Origin: Polytrichum commune
Taxonomy: Eukaryota; Streptophyta; Polytrichopsida; Polytrichales; Polytrichaceae
DNA: 64,000 nucleotides
Direction of reading: 5' to 3'
Assembly (NCBI GenBank): GCA_950295325.1
Contig: OX485804.1
Coordinates: 53,940,001 to 54,004,000, forward strand
Shown: one piece after another, positions 22,801 to 36,069 of the stretch
How the letters are laid out: the number at the start of each line of letters is the position of its first letter
How positions within the stretch are numbered: position 1 is the first letter of the stretch
The notes under the pieces: model-generated
Told to the model about the DNA's origin: nothing
The model's database searches: none
The model's input: only the letters and a program-made list of their open reading frames with translations
Translations under genes and position numbers: made by a program

Positions 22801-23692
22801 CTGCCGCGTTCAGATGGTTTAGTTTTTGCTGTTACGGCCCAGGTCCTCCAAGAGCCGGCCGGGCTTTGCAAGCCCAAGCCATGTGCTCGGCCCTCGAGAC
22901 GGAAGTAGTGAAGGTGGTGCTCCGGAGTTCGGATTGCCGCTGGATATGGCTACCGGGCCTGCCATGCGCGCTATTCTGGGAGCATTCATTGCTTGCGGAA
23001 AGTGGCAGCCAGGGCGCTGTGGCTAAGCTTAATTGCTTTTGGATTGGGACCAGTGTCTCGCGCTGTTCCACCATTCTACAATCGCCACCCCGACTCATCA
23101 GCCCTTTCCTTTCCCTTCCCGCCGATTCTTTCGTCCGTGTCTCATTAGGGTGCACTCAGCGCTCCACTGTTGCTATAAGGCTGGCACGGTTGTTTTTTTG
23201 TTTGCGACCAGCCTCCTCTTCCCCTCGTTTCAATCTCATTTCCCGAGGCACCTGAGTATGTATAGGTTTACTTCGCAACAATTTTTGTTTCTTTTGTAAG
23301 TTTCGGAGCAAGCCGCGGCAGATATGTTCACGAGGTGCCTAATTTTCCTTGTATTGGTAACCCCACCCCGACTGGATTGCTTTGGAGTCACGTGGACTGG
23401 ATTTCTGTAGATTGTTCTGTGAGTGAATTTAAAGGCAGGTCGATGAGCTTGAGCTCAGTTTTAAGTGCACAAAGATTTGTGTGGCTTGGATGGATTGATG
23501 GCATAGACATAGAATGTATTATGCCATTGCCAGGGTGCCGGGCATTCGGTTTGTGACACCTTGGAAATTGGTTGCCCCTTTGAGTGCAGTGTGAATGGAG
23601 GCAGCTTTGTGAACCGGCACAGGAAGTGATTGCAGTGGAGTAACGTGGAAATTCACGGCGTCGTGGGAAGTGCAACGACGTCCTAGAAGAAG
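22801..23692 (+). promoter_or_regulatory. promoter / 5' UTR region of the coiled-coil gene
   Basis: GC content rises sharply from about 22.8 kb compared with the AT-rich flank, and the segment leads directly to the start codon at 23693, which has an in-frame upstream stop at 23684-23686. Several overlapping short frames are present but none is conserved to my eye. Confidence 0.4.
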
Positions 23693-26600
23693 ATGTCCAA
23701 TGTTTCCAAGATATGGAGGTCAGGAACATGGCGATTGGGGAAGACGCGGGTATGTATGACTTCCGATCTCCATCACCTTGGGTGATTTGCATGGATTTTA
23801 AATCGTTAGGATTTAGCTGATATTGTGTAGATTTGTGCAACGTTCCAATCCTGAACATGACCATTCTCAAATGGAGTCTTACAGAGCATTGCGAGGCTGT
23901 AGAATGAATTTGAGTACAAAGTTCTATTGGGCTTTATCAAATTCACATTGGAGGTGAATGCAGACAATGAAGGTTTTCTGGGGGATCATGTGTATTCCTT
24001 GTAACGATTTTTCGTACATGAGAACAACCATTTTCATACATTTTCAAAATGATAGAGCACATTACCTTCGAGGATTCGCTTGGATTTGAAGTGAGAATAT
24101 TGAACGGAACTTACTGAAGACAGTGTTTGCAATCCGGGCTCATTGCTGGACATCTTGGCAGGAGGTTCCAGTAGGATTTAGCTGATATTGCGGAATTCGT
24201 GCAATGTCCAAATCCTGAACCTTATCATACTCAAGGGGAGTCTTACAGAGCATTGCGAGATTGTGTATCAATAAGTTACCATTTTCAGACCTTGAAAGCC
24301 GAAAGTGGGTTGCATAGATGTCACGTCAAAGAATCAACCCACGTGGTATATATGTGAAACATTAATTGCTGGAACTTGATCTGGTTTCTGACCTCTGCCT
24401 GAACATTGTAACTGCATACGTGAAGAGATCTTTGTTTGAGACAAAACAGTTAGAGAAATTTTTGATGTTACGAAGTTAAGACCTCTAGACTTGAGATCTA
24501 TGTTGAGGTCTACGCTGAAGAGGTTTAATTGAATGAGTGAATCATGAGGTCCGAAGATGCGGGGTTTGAACATGTTTGCATCTTCCAGCCTGAATAATTT
24601 CACTCGCTTTGTGGACAAGGTTGCTTGTATTTCTCCTTGCCTCCTTTGGCTTGTAAAACCGTCTATATTGATATATATATATAATCTATATTGTAAAACT
24701 TCTGTCTATATTAATCATAAGATTAGTTTTACACTCTTAGAGTTTCCAATTTGGGAAATTGCTAGGTAAGCTGCTAAGTGGTGTGGACAATATGTGCAGG
24801 CAAAGGAGCCAGAGATGGTGGAGTCACCTCTTCCATATAACTGGTCTCCTACTCATGAGCTTGAGAAGAGACAGGTGTGCTTTCTTAATAATCAATCATC
24901 TGTGGGTGAATGAGTTGGCTTGATCTTAATTTAGCCTACATTTTGCGTGCAAGCATGTTGGAGCTCAAAGTCCTCAAAGGATTTTTTGAAACCCAACAAA
25001 GAGTATCCTATCATGGAGGGCTAACACGAATCTAGTAGGTCAAATGTTTTCCCTGCTTGATGTTTTGATGGTAGGCTTTGGTCTCTGGAATGCTCATCTC
25101 AACCACAGATCTTTCTGTACCCTGCTTACCATTCTCTGTAGTATTGTTTACAAGCATATTTGCATTGCAAGTGATGTGGGAGCCCTACTTGGTGCTACAC
25201 ACAATAGTCCATCTGCTATAGTAGAGTATACTGGATGAACTGGCAATCTAAAATTGTGAGCATGGAGGGCTTCCAAGTGATTAGAGGGAGGAATAATGGC
25301 ATTGAATTTACCCCTGATAATTGCATGTCAGTAAGTTTCCACCTCTAGAGCTGTGTAGTAGCCCCCATGGTAAAAAGATCCTCATGTATCACTTGCTGTT
25401 GCCAAATGCTTTGCCCTTCTTCGTACCAATGTCTTTATGTCATCCCATCTCTATTTTGAAATTCTCAGGACCCCTGGTCAGATGGCGCAGATGAGAATGC
25501 ATTAAAGCAGCACCAAGAAAGGCAAGTTCTTCAATTGCTTCAGTGCAATAGCAGCTGAGGATTTTAAGTACTAGCAAGTCTAAGTTCAGATAGTGTGGTC
25601 TTGTACTTGTGAATTCAATTGGCTCTTGTGATGCTTGAGGTTGAGAATAAGTCAAATGAATTTGGTGCTCAGCTTTCATTATGAAAAAGGGCAGCATGAA
25701 CAATCACAGTCCTATCAACAGATGTCTAAGGAGGTGTCATTGCGGACACCCTATGGACATTCAGAGTTGCTTGTGTTTCGAGGCAGGCAAAAGCTTCAAC
25801 TATTTGACAATCTGCTTGTGGATTTCTGCAGTGCGTCGGATACCGCAGAAGTTCATGAAAGCTCAGAGAGTGTGGCAAGTAGCCATACTAAGGTGGGGTG
25901 CCTCCTTTTTGGTTTTAAATTTGTAGAACATTCTTCTCTATGTCACTACTGATTATGACAAAAGATAGTTCACTATGCAGTTGTACTACTTTTGCCATGG
26001 GAAGGCAGGTGATTAGCATCTGCTAGATATTATAGAACTATCAGCTGAAAGTCTCGATGCAGTATCAGTAGTGGTCTGGTGTATGTGAATGTGAAATATG
26101 AAATGCATTTTTCTTGGTGAGAACAAATATGAAATATCTATGTGGGCCTGTGGATGAGAATGTCATGAATGGCTTATAGCTAGCTGTAAGTCATTCTCTC
26201 TAAGTTCCACTGTTTTTTGTGGGATCTCTTATTGATTAGTCTTTAATTGCACTGCTCAAGTGAAGGTTTATATCCGATCTTAAGGTCCTGTCCTCTGCAG
26301 AAACCAAGCTACATGAGGAGTGAAAGTACAGGGTCACTGCAACTGAGTTCTCATGTAAGTGATTAAGGAGAGACTTGCAATTATCCAACAAGAGTCATCC
26401 TTCTTTCGTCTCTAGTGTCTGTTTAGGACATAGGTTGCTTGCAGCAGAGATTAATAGCAACTTCGATATTTCCTAGCTGGTGGTCAAGAGTATAGTGACA
26501 TGATCAATGTTCTGAAGGTTGTGCTCTTAATGTACAAAACTTTAATCTTGTCTTCATTGGAGGGCTTTTTAAAGCCCTGAATGCCTGTGTGCTCTCATGG

Positions 26601-29600
26601 TTTCACAGAATCTATACCAACTAGAAAGTGAAATTGTCATAAAGCAAATTTGTGGATTCTCTAAAGTAGTTCACATTTGAATGTCTGGTGGATGCTTTCT
26701 ATTGCATCAGTTCCATATGAGCACTTCTCAAGCTTAAATTTCAAATGAATGCTGTAGTATCTATTGATGAAAGTTTAATGGATGGTGTTGTTTATATGTA
26801 GAAATTTGATATGCTATATTTGTGAATGATGTGAAAAGAATTATTCGAAAAGATTGGACACTTATTTGTGTAATGGAACACTGTGTATGTAAGTTTGTTC
26901 CATGAAGCATCCATACCCAAAACAGTGAGAGACTTATCAAATCCAGAACATATATGAGATACATCTTTCATGGGGTTTTGATTCTTTCGAGCTTTGAACG
27001 TGTAAATTTGGACATCATGAATGCCACTTCATAGTTTGATAGGTGCAAAGTTGCTTTGCTTCTTGCAAGCTATTGTGAGCATTGTATCCTATCTCGTGCA
27101 TACTTTTTATAGCAGAAATCTATATTTGGAATGACAGCACTAGGTTTCACAGTTTGTTATTGGACTGAATACATATAGGACTACGTTGTAAAGGAGAGAG
27201 ACTATGCTGAAGCAACTCTGAAAGCATCCCAGAATTTGGAGTTGGAAAGGGATCTCAAGTCAGCTATGGAGTATGCAGGTAATCTGAAACCTATCTATAG
27301 GGGGGGTAATCTGAGTTCTGTACTTATTACTGATCTGCTGTTTAGAAGTATTCAGTGAAGAGCATCTAGCAATTTCATGCAGGCCATGTTACCTGTCTGG
27401 ACGTTGCTTCTGACATTATTGTCCGATTTGGTCATTTTCTTCTGTGCTTCTGCTCATGAAGCATTTGTAGGCGTTGCTAGTAAGCAGTGGTGAAGGAGGT
27501 TAACTATATGCTGACTTACAAAAATTGTAATCACATATGGTTTATTTTGCTTGCCAGTTTTGAGGATTAGATACTGGAACACAATCTGCTCAGTCAAGTA
27601 ACTGCTTCACTTGGAATGTTGCAGCCAAACTTGAGATGCTTTTGGAAGAGAAACTTGTGGAGGCACATACCTCAGCTAATCAGATAAGGACTCTTGAAGT
27701 GAGGTTGCAAGAGGCAAATCAGAATATAGGTGCAATTCACAGAAAGTCCAACCAACCAAGGAAGAGTGTTTCAGCATCTCTAGATGCAGAAAGTGAAGAA
27801 GATTTAAATACGCAAGTGCTGAATGCCAGCTCTGATCTGGATGTCACCAGGCTTCAGGTTTGTCCAGAATTGTACCAATTCAGTAGCTCTCCTGTATACA
27901 AACCAGTCATTTGCATTGATGTGCATGTCATTCGAGTTTGTCTTCATCATCTTGAAAGTTCCCTGAACTTGGAAACCACAGGTACTTGATTTTGGTACAA
28001 CTATTTAGTAACACCCCTGATTCAAGATCATGTAGTTCATACCTCTATCCTTATACTGTCTACACATGGGGATAGGAAGTTTTTGCAGGTGACATCTTAT
28101 ATAGACCTCATTGACACTGATAATTTATGTAAACTTTCTGAAGACAAAGAAAAAGTTGTACCTTTTAAATATGAAAACATTAATCAATCAGCCCTTATGT
28201 AAAGGATAGTGTATCCGTCACCTGTTGAACTACTTGTAAGTGGAGGCGTTTTGGTTTGATTGTTCAGGCAGAACTTGCTCAATTGGAAAGAAGGTATAGT
28301 GAGACCAAACAAGCTCTGGAGTTGAAGACCACAGAAGCAACCCTCATGAAAGAGCGTGTGCACAAACTAGAAGGACAGGTCGCACATTCAGAGGAGGCAC
28401 AAGGTAGTGTTAGGAGGCTAATTGCAGACTTGAAAGAGGAGGTTGCAAAGCTCCAGGCTGATCAAGTAGCATTTCAGCTACAACTGGAACTGGAGATTAC
28501 CAATGTAAGGTCACTTATTGACTAGCCTGCCAAGCCATGTGAAGGTTTTGTGGATCTCAGTGCATCCAAGTCTGCTGGAGTCTCTAAGCACCTATCTCTA
28601 TGGCCACACCTGCTCAAAGACACAGCTGCTGGTTCAACATTGATATTTCTTGTTTCAGATGGTTGTACTTCTAACAATATACAATCCTTGTGAAGTTCCT
28701 CAGAGAAGCAAAGTTTTGCATTGTTCAACTTGACAATATTGTGCAGAATATCAGAAGTGAAGAGGAGTGGAGCATGGAGAGGGAGGAGCTGAAGGCTCAA
28801 GTTGCTCATTTAGAAACAGAGTTGCAACTTTCAAGCTGTAGCAATGGGGAGCTGGATTTTCTTATGACACCTGCCAAGAAAGGCTACTCAGACCTGGCTA
28901 TGGATTCCCCAAGAGCCTCTAATGGGCTCTCAATACAGGCATTGCTGGATATGGGAGAGGCTTCCCTGGAAGTAGAAGACGATCTCCATGACCTTCAAAT
29001 GAGACTTGCTGATGCAGAAGTCCGTGAACAAAATGCTCGTCGTGAACTTGCTGTGAAAGAGCAAGAGTTGGAGGAGCTCAGGAGGAAAACCAAACAATTG
29101 GAGGTGAAGTGTTTACCTATGATCATAATCATACAATTACTATGATATATATGTCAAAACTAAAGCTTTAAAAGTGTATTCTAGTGAAATGAATAGTGAC
29201 AGTGTACCACTTGACAAGTATGCTTTTTGGCAAGGAAATGAAGCCAGATACCTACTAGTTAGCATCCATAACCTTGGTGATCAAATAGATATCCGCTTCT
29301 GGTATCTCTGACTAGATGCAATGGAAATATTTGAAAAAGTTGCACCTGTTGCCAGTCTCATGTAGGCAATACCTTCCTTGATCCTGGGTTCTTACAGGAG
29401 GAGCTCGTGGCAGAAAAGACCAAAGCACAAGAGGAAGCAGAGGATTTGACTCAGGAAATGGCAGAACTGAGATATCAGTTGATGGAGATGATTGAGCAAG
29501 AGCGAGAGCTTCGTGCTCAAACTGAGCAAGCTTCAGTGCTTCGTGTTGAAGAGCTAGAGGCTCAGGTGAGTTATTGCTAGACAATAATTCAACCCTCAAA

Positions 29601-32600
29601 ATGTGCTTTGTTTATACTTCAGTTGTGGTTGCCTTTTGACATCACTGCTTATTTTTCATGTGGAACGCCTGAAGTGTGAAAATTCTCCTGGTTTCTATAA
29701 GTAATCTGGACAAATAAGTACGTAGTCGCTTCTTCCACCAAGTCCATGACTTCTTTTGCGTCTTAGTAGGTGCGCTCTACTCGTTTTGGGAACATTCTAA
29801 TATTTTCTAGGAACTTCTAAGCATCTGAGTTTTGATCCACAGATAAGGAATATACGACAAGAAGTGGTACAAGCTCTTGCTTGTCGAAGAGAAGCTGAAA
29901 TGCAATCAGACAAATGGATTCTGGACATTCGCCGTTTGCAGCTTGCTCTGAAGGTAAATTGAACAGTATTCTCTGTACCTCAGTTGCTACACTGACAGTA
30001 AATTTTACCTCTGGAGGGAAAATAAAGATCCTTATCACACGAGGTTCTACGTTGAAAAAGGCTGTTGGCTACTTCATCGGTGCCAGCTTAGAGTCATTGA
30101 GGACCTGGGGATTCTCATGCCATAGTGAGTTGATTTTGATCAGGATCCTGGAAAATGTGCCTACTTCAAACTGGAAAGTGTGCACATAACCTTGTGAAGG
30201 AGCTTTCTCCTTTGTCAAGGATCTGGAGATCCTTGAACTCATACTTCGGTTTGTACGTGTATCAAAGTTGCTGGGCAGCCTAACATAAACTGAGGAAATC
30301 AGGAAACAATTCCTAGGTTCTTATTTCTGGCTGTCCTTTTTATCATGCATTGGCTGTCTGAGCTGTCATAGGAATGGTTCATCTATTCAGTTAAATTCAG
30401 TTCAATAATTGTCATAACTGTGAATGTTTGCAGAAGTCTGAGCAAGATTTGAAAGAAGCGAATGAAGGTGCCAGGCAGGTTCAATTGTCTCTAGAGACAG
30501 AGGCAAAGCAAGCAATTAAGAATGTTGCCTGTTTAACTGAAGCAAAGGCAGACCTTGAGAAACAGGTATGATTGAAAGGTCTATGTTTATGTTACTTTTC
30601 TGAAGTCATAAAAATCGGTGTAGGTTCTGCTTGTGGGTGAAGTTTTAATCTCAAACGACCTTGTTGCAGCTAACTCATTAAGGGATGTCTGCATCTATGC
30701 AGGTACGAGAACTATTTGCTGCTAATGATTGCTTATCTAGTGAGAACTTACAACTAAGAGGAAGTCTTGGTGAAGCTGTTGCAACTACTGCCAACTTGGC
30801 TAAAAAATTGGAGGAAAAGGAGATAGCCCTACATGCAATTTTAGATCAAGAATCAAAAGAATCAGAAACTGTTCCTGAGGTAGAATCAGTAGTGTTAGCT
30901 TCGCACCAAGAGGCAGGTGGAAGGACGCAAGAGGAATTTGGATGTGCACAGGCCACTCAAACATTCACATTCTGGGACTCTAGGTCACAAGAAAGTGTTG
31001 CGTCCAAGTCAGTTAATGACATGAAAGACCAATGGGGGGCATCTAAGTTAGTAAGCATTACTGATATTTCTGAATTAAAAATAGAAACAGATGACAGTTT
31101 GCCACATACCAACAGCAGAAACAGCCAGGAGAATGATACTGTGGAGTTCATGGAAAATGAAGGTACCTACACGAATTCTCTTTTCCTTTCAAGTTTGATG
31201 GTTTGTGTACTCAACTGAAATGGACTGTATTGTGCTGTTTTGTCACGTAGAAGCCAATGACGACCTAAAGTGGTTGTACTTTCTCATATTGAACAGATCC
31301 TTTATTGAAACGAGTGAAGATTCAAGTGGAGAATTTGGATGAACTCCGACTCGAAAATGAGAAGCTGCAGTTTGAGCTACAAGAGATTCAGTTGCAAGCT
31401 ACATGCTATGATTTAGACGCTGACGTTTCCAGGTTGACCACAGGTGAGCAGATATCAGTCAGGCGAACTTGACTGCAGTGTTTCAACTTTTGTGGATATT
31501 GTATTTCAGCCTTGGCATGAGCAATTAAGACTTTGTTCTACTTTTTTGGCAAAAAGAGGCCAATTGGTAAATAGTCTCCAACATGATTGAAACTTTATTT
31601 CTAACAAATATATGCGAGTGTCTCATGCTTATATTTTCAAAGCTTCTGTGGCATGTGGCAAGATCAGGTGTTCTGGAATCGAAGGATTCAGATGTTGATC
31701 ATTGCTATAGCAGAACTGGTCGATCTACAGCGGTCCAAGATACTCCATGTCCAGGACTTCAAAAAGCTGACGAGCACCCTAAGGTCGAAGAGATTGCAGT
31801 CAAAAAAGAAACTGAACAACATCCAATATTCTTAGGATTACAAGGTCTTGGCGTCCCAAGTACTCCTGATTTACAAGACAAGTTTGTTTGCACAATCAAA
31901 CAGGACTCAACATGTGCAGAAAAGCAGTTGACAGGAGGAATTGATGTCATAAGTGAAGAGATCACCAAGGAGCCTATGTTGGCAAATAGTGGGAACCAAT
32001 CTACTCATGAACTAGAGTCACATAGCAGGTCCTGGATCAATGCGTCCAGTGAAGATTGGGGAGAATTTAGTGTTCACCAAGGGCAGGTAGCTGTCAACAA
32101 AGAGGTCACAGTATTGATGGATGAGCGTGACAGGTAAATCTTTACTCTGACTTTATCTTGGATTATAAACCAAGAGCAGAGGTCTGAAATAGTCCTTTCA
32201 AAGATCAACCTATTATGGAATAATAGAGTTATCCTTCCACTCAATGGGAGTTGGTCCCCTATGATTTTTTATTGGTTGTTTTGCATACAAATCAAGAAAT
32301 TCCTTCCACTCGTGGTGCGTTCTCGGAGGTAGTGTTTGAAGTTGACTGGAGCAGTTCATTTGGGTTCATTGAGGGCCAAATTCGTTTTAGCACCTCTTGG
32401 CATGCCAAAATGAGTTCGACTCTTAATGACGGATATAAAATATTTTTTGTTCAAACCTCCAACTACCTCCGAGTATGCACCAAAAACTTACTGAGCTTGG
32501 AAGGTGTAGTATGCAAAATAACCAGCTCCCAACCGGAAGTTATGTTGAGTTCAATATGGTGCTCAAACAACAGACTAATTGGTGACACTGTAAAAATTTC

Positions 32601-33065
32601 TTTTTGAACAACATCCATCAATCTCCATAAAAACTGCAATGAGATTTTGTCCCATCAGTGCCACTTCTTCAGTTTCGGTCCAATGGGCAACATTTTCCAC
32701 TTCTGTAACTCATGCATGAAATGTTCTTGGTTGTAGGCTGGAGGCTACCTTGCCTGAAGAGCAATCAATTTTCTCTCAGAAACCTGCTGTAGAAGAGGGA
32801 TCAGAAAGGTTTCCAACAAGCGAGCTTGGAGAATTAGAATCGCAGCTAAAGCTTAAGAACAAAGACCAGAATCATCAACTGCTAACCAAAACAAATGATG
32901 TAGCCCCATGTTACTTTGAGGCTCAGGTAAATACCACACTTACTCAAATACTAATTCTCAATCTGCTAGAAATATATTTTTTCGTTTCCTCAAGGATAAT
33001 ATGTGATGACGTGTGTCTATTGCCATTGACAGGAACCCTCTATATTTGAAGATAAGCTGGATTGA
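23693..33065 (+). CDS. long coiled-coil protein, 1024 aa, 17 exons, function unknown
   Basis: Exons: 23693-23749, 24800-24874, 25469-25525, 25695-25892, 26301-26354, 27179-27278, 27625-27857, 28268-28504, 28747-29103, 29398-29565, 29843-29953, 30434-30565, 30703-31162, 31297-31443, 31668-32133, 32737-32926, 33033-33065; the joined frame is open (3075 nt with stop). Residues 1-150 are non-helical and contain NWSPTHELEKRQ and DPWSDGADENAL. Residues about 150-620 are almost continuous heptad-rich coiled coil (LKASQNLELERDLKSAMEYA, QIRTLEVRLQEANQ, AELRYQLMEMIEQERELRAQ). The C-terminal 400 residues are acidic, Ser/Thr-rich, with a short second coil near 748-795 (VENLDELRLENEKLQFEL). This resembles the loosely named plant 'myosin heavy chain, embryonic smooth' coiled-coil family, but that is a weak memory-based match. 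It has no motor domain and no visible membrane segment or GRIP domain. The exon-3 donor (25525) and exon-4 acceptor (25694, or 25709) are the least certain borders. Confidence 0.75.
23806..24266 (+). repeat. diverged duplication inside intron 1 of the coiled-coil gene
   Basis: Two blocks of about 95-100 nt, beginning near 23806 and 24172 (period about 365), share TTAGGATTTAGCTGATATTG, then GTGCAA.GT.C, AATCCTGAAC, then GAGTCTTACAGAGCATTGCGAG. The first copy begins about 55 nt after the exon-1 donor. Confidence 0.85.
32165..32700 (+). repeat. dispersed repeat, copy B, in intron 15 of the coiled-coil gene
   Basis: This intron segment contains a 118-codon open frame without conserved features. 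The part around 32450-32560 matches the minus strand of 21.5-21.7 kb, so the open frame is better explained as repeat DNA inserted in the intron than as an exon. The flanking exons (31668-32133 and 32737-32926) join in frame without it. Confidence 0.55.
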
Positions 33066-33943
33066 TTCTGCTACAGAAAACTGCCACCTGATTCTAGAGC
33101 GCCGCAGGGATTTTATATCGACAATATGGGAATGCCAGGAAATGAAGGACACTATGTAATGACGGTATCTCAGTAGCTGAACACCTGGTGTTACTCATGT
33201 TGTATAATGCTGGCACAGATCTTCCAGGGTCAAGCTTATCACTGACAAATTTATTTTTGAAGATCCAAACATTATGTAAATGAGGGGATTTACTTTTTGC
33301 CAGTGGAAAAGGATTCATCAAGGCGAGGAAGTGATGTTGGTGTGGGTATGTGCAACTTTATAAAGGGATTATCAAAGTTGCATGTACTTGGACAATGATC
33401 TGCGCCAAGAATTAGAAGCAACGCAAGTTGGAGGTGAAACTAATCAATTTTGTAGTTGGTGACCTTTGACCTAAGGAGGCATCAGGGAAATAGTTTCTAA
33501 GGAACTAGAAGAGCCAACTACAGGGTGCATCAAAAGTGTCTTTTGTGTATTTGGGAAATGATTATCTACAATGAGGTCATACCTCACAAGCATGAAGGCC
33601 TTGTTTTGGTGGCCACATGCTTCAGTCTGCTGTTTGTGGAATCGAAACCCGGCATGCTGTTCCCTAAATTCTTGCAAAGGATTTATGAAAATGGATATGA
33701 TGTAATATGTTTCTTTGGGAGGTGTATTGGTCAGGATCACGAATCATGTACTTCATGGACAAGGTGCTACTATGCCACCTCGCATCTAACAATCATGAGC
33801 ACCTCATATCAAATGAATTGACACAAGGATTTTCAAATAATTTTCCATTCACAGTATATTCTTTGAAATCATTGTTAAATTTTTATAAATAAATCTCATA
33901 TGTTAAGGTGGTGTGAATGGTTGCTTCATTGTGATTACGCGGT

Positions 33944-34078
33944 TTGTGTGTATGGTGATTGATGTCATAATTGTGTTAAGGTGTTGTCAATGGTAAGCTG
34001 TGTAATTAAGTACGATCCACATTCGTAGCTGAAAATTACACGGCTTCACAAATATGACATCAATCAACATACACACAA
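33944..34078. repeat. nested inverted repeat (stem-loop), 32-bp outer arms
   Basis: The outer arms 33944-33975 and 34047-34078 are reverse complements with two mismatches (TTGTGTGTATGGTGATTGAT against its mirror). Directly inside, 33995-34007 and 34034-34046 pair again (AAGCTGTGTAATT). The whole 135-nt unit can fold into one long hairpin, like a small foldback MITE. No target duplication is obvious. Confidence 0.8.
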
Positions 34079-35229
34079 TTTAAAGCCAAAATGACTTTGT
34101 TTCCATCCTCATTTACCCTTCCAAATAAATTCATTTGAATGAGAACGTCCTTGTAAGTATTTACTATGTAGAAATTGAATTCTTTTATAGGTCCTTGTCT
34201 AGATTCATGGTTCACCCCTCTCAAAGCATCCAACACATTGTCTGAGGAGATTTTTGGGCATAATCGGTCCAGAGCCTAATGAGTTTTCAAGACCAACCGG
34301 TCACCTGTTGACATCTTTTGATTTTATCTTTTTTACTATATCGTAGAATATTCGAATTTTCCTTAAAATGGATCAGTGATTCTTCCTAAAGTCTTGAATT
34401 TGAACCGGTTATTTCTCAAACTCAACCAGTTCGTATAAAATTACACAAAACGGTCCTATTATTATGGACCTCAGTGATTTTTTAGACCCCACGCTAAATT
34501 TACAGTAGAAAACTAGTGTGGACCATGAATTTTTTTTTCCCAAAAAAGTTAATGTGGGTGATTACTTTACTTTGTGCTCATTTTTATCCTGCAAATAATA
34601 TTCAATATTTTGGTCGGAAGTCTTTATGAAGATTTAGGGGAAGATCCAAGGTCTTGAACACATGTTAATTCCACCTTGACTAGAAAGTTAATGTTGGTCC
34701 ACGCTAATTTTCCACCCACACTAATGGGACTTTGTAGTGTAGTGATTGATTCTTCCTGTTCCTGGATCCAACAAAAAGGACACAGTCAATCGCATTGATG
34801 AACACTGTATGCACACTCGAACATTGACTCCCAAGTGGCCCAAACGAAAACGTAATTGTATTGGGTCTTGTACCTGATAAGCTATATTCTTTTAAAAGAC
34901 ATTAAACCCAGGTTTTGTCTTCTGGAAAGTGGTCAAACTGGGTGAAAGGGGCCAATGAGAACCAAATATGCTTTCCTTGAGAATCTAGTGCAACACTTGT
35001 AATATCCACACAGATACGTAAAGAGAGAATTGAAGTGAGGGTGTTTGATGTGGGCCAGCCTAGCCTGGCCTACATGTCTTGCTCAATCCTTGAGATAAGT
35101 TAACATAGAAGCACCTTAAACTGAGAAGCTAAGGTATTTGGCATACATGTGGTAGCCGTATGAACTGGAAAAACTTATTTCCATGTAAAGAAAAGAGACT
35201 ATGTCTATTGTTCTGTTTTTTATCCCTCT

Positions 35230-35250
35230 CCCCCTCCCCCCCCCCCCCCC
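35230..35250. repeat. poly-C tract
   Basis: A run of C interrupted once by T; likely length-variable. Confidence 0.85.
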
Positions 35251-36069
35251 TCAACATTGACAAATTTTTGAATTGAACTTTTTGTTGGCACCCAAAACCG
35301 TTAGAGCGCCCTAGTGTTCACATAATGAACATTCTCAAAATCAGCATGTATTCATTATGCAAGATTTCAAGGGTGTTGGTGTTGGGTGGTGTCTTGGGTT
35401 AAAGGTGCTCCTACGTACCTTAGCTTGAACCATCACTAACTTTACTGAGGGAAAGGGACAAAGAGAGAGAGAGAGAAATATCGTACATGAGTGTATCTCC
35501 ATCCATCTAACATAAGAACTTGACCCCCTTATGGGTTTGTTGCCGATTTTTCTCACATGTTCATTGTTTTATCTACCAAGCAATGAATGTTGGGTAGTTT
35601 TTGTCCCATCCCCAAATGCCTTACTCCTCACCTATCTTATTGTCAATTTTTGTTAATGGAGCTCCTCGTGCCCTCATAGCTAAAACTAAAAAGCAACCAA
35701 TCACAAGGGCAGAAGGTAACACTTTTAAAAGTCCTATATTCTTGCCTCATGTTTAGGTACCAATGGGAGGGTCGGTGCTTGAGGCTTAAAAGCTCCACGT
35801 TCAAGCCATGCCACATCATTTGCCAACTAGGCTCAACACTAGATAAGGTCGATGGTGTGAAGGCCAGGTTTTTAGAACCAACTTTTAGGCTTAGCTAAAG
35901 TCAGGTGGGGAGGGGGCATAAGCATTTAAACTTCTAGAGGCGGACTGATCCCCACCAAGTTGACCTAAAATGTCAACGTAATCAACTACATTCTTTGAGT
36001 TTATACAACTCCAACATTAGCCAAGGAACCTTGAATTAGAATGTAGGTATTCAACGGGGATGACCTTAA

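Noticed and set aside
32251-32607. 118-codon open frame in an intron as an additional exon
   Set aside because: The flanking exons join in frame without it and it matches a dispersed repeat at 21.5-21.7 kb.
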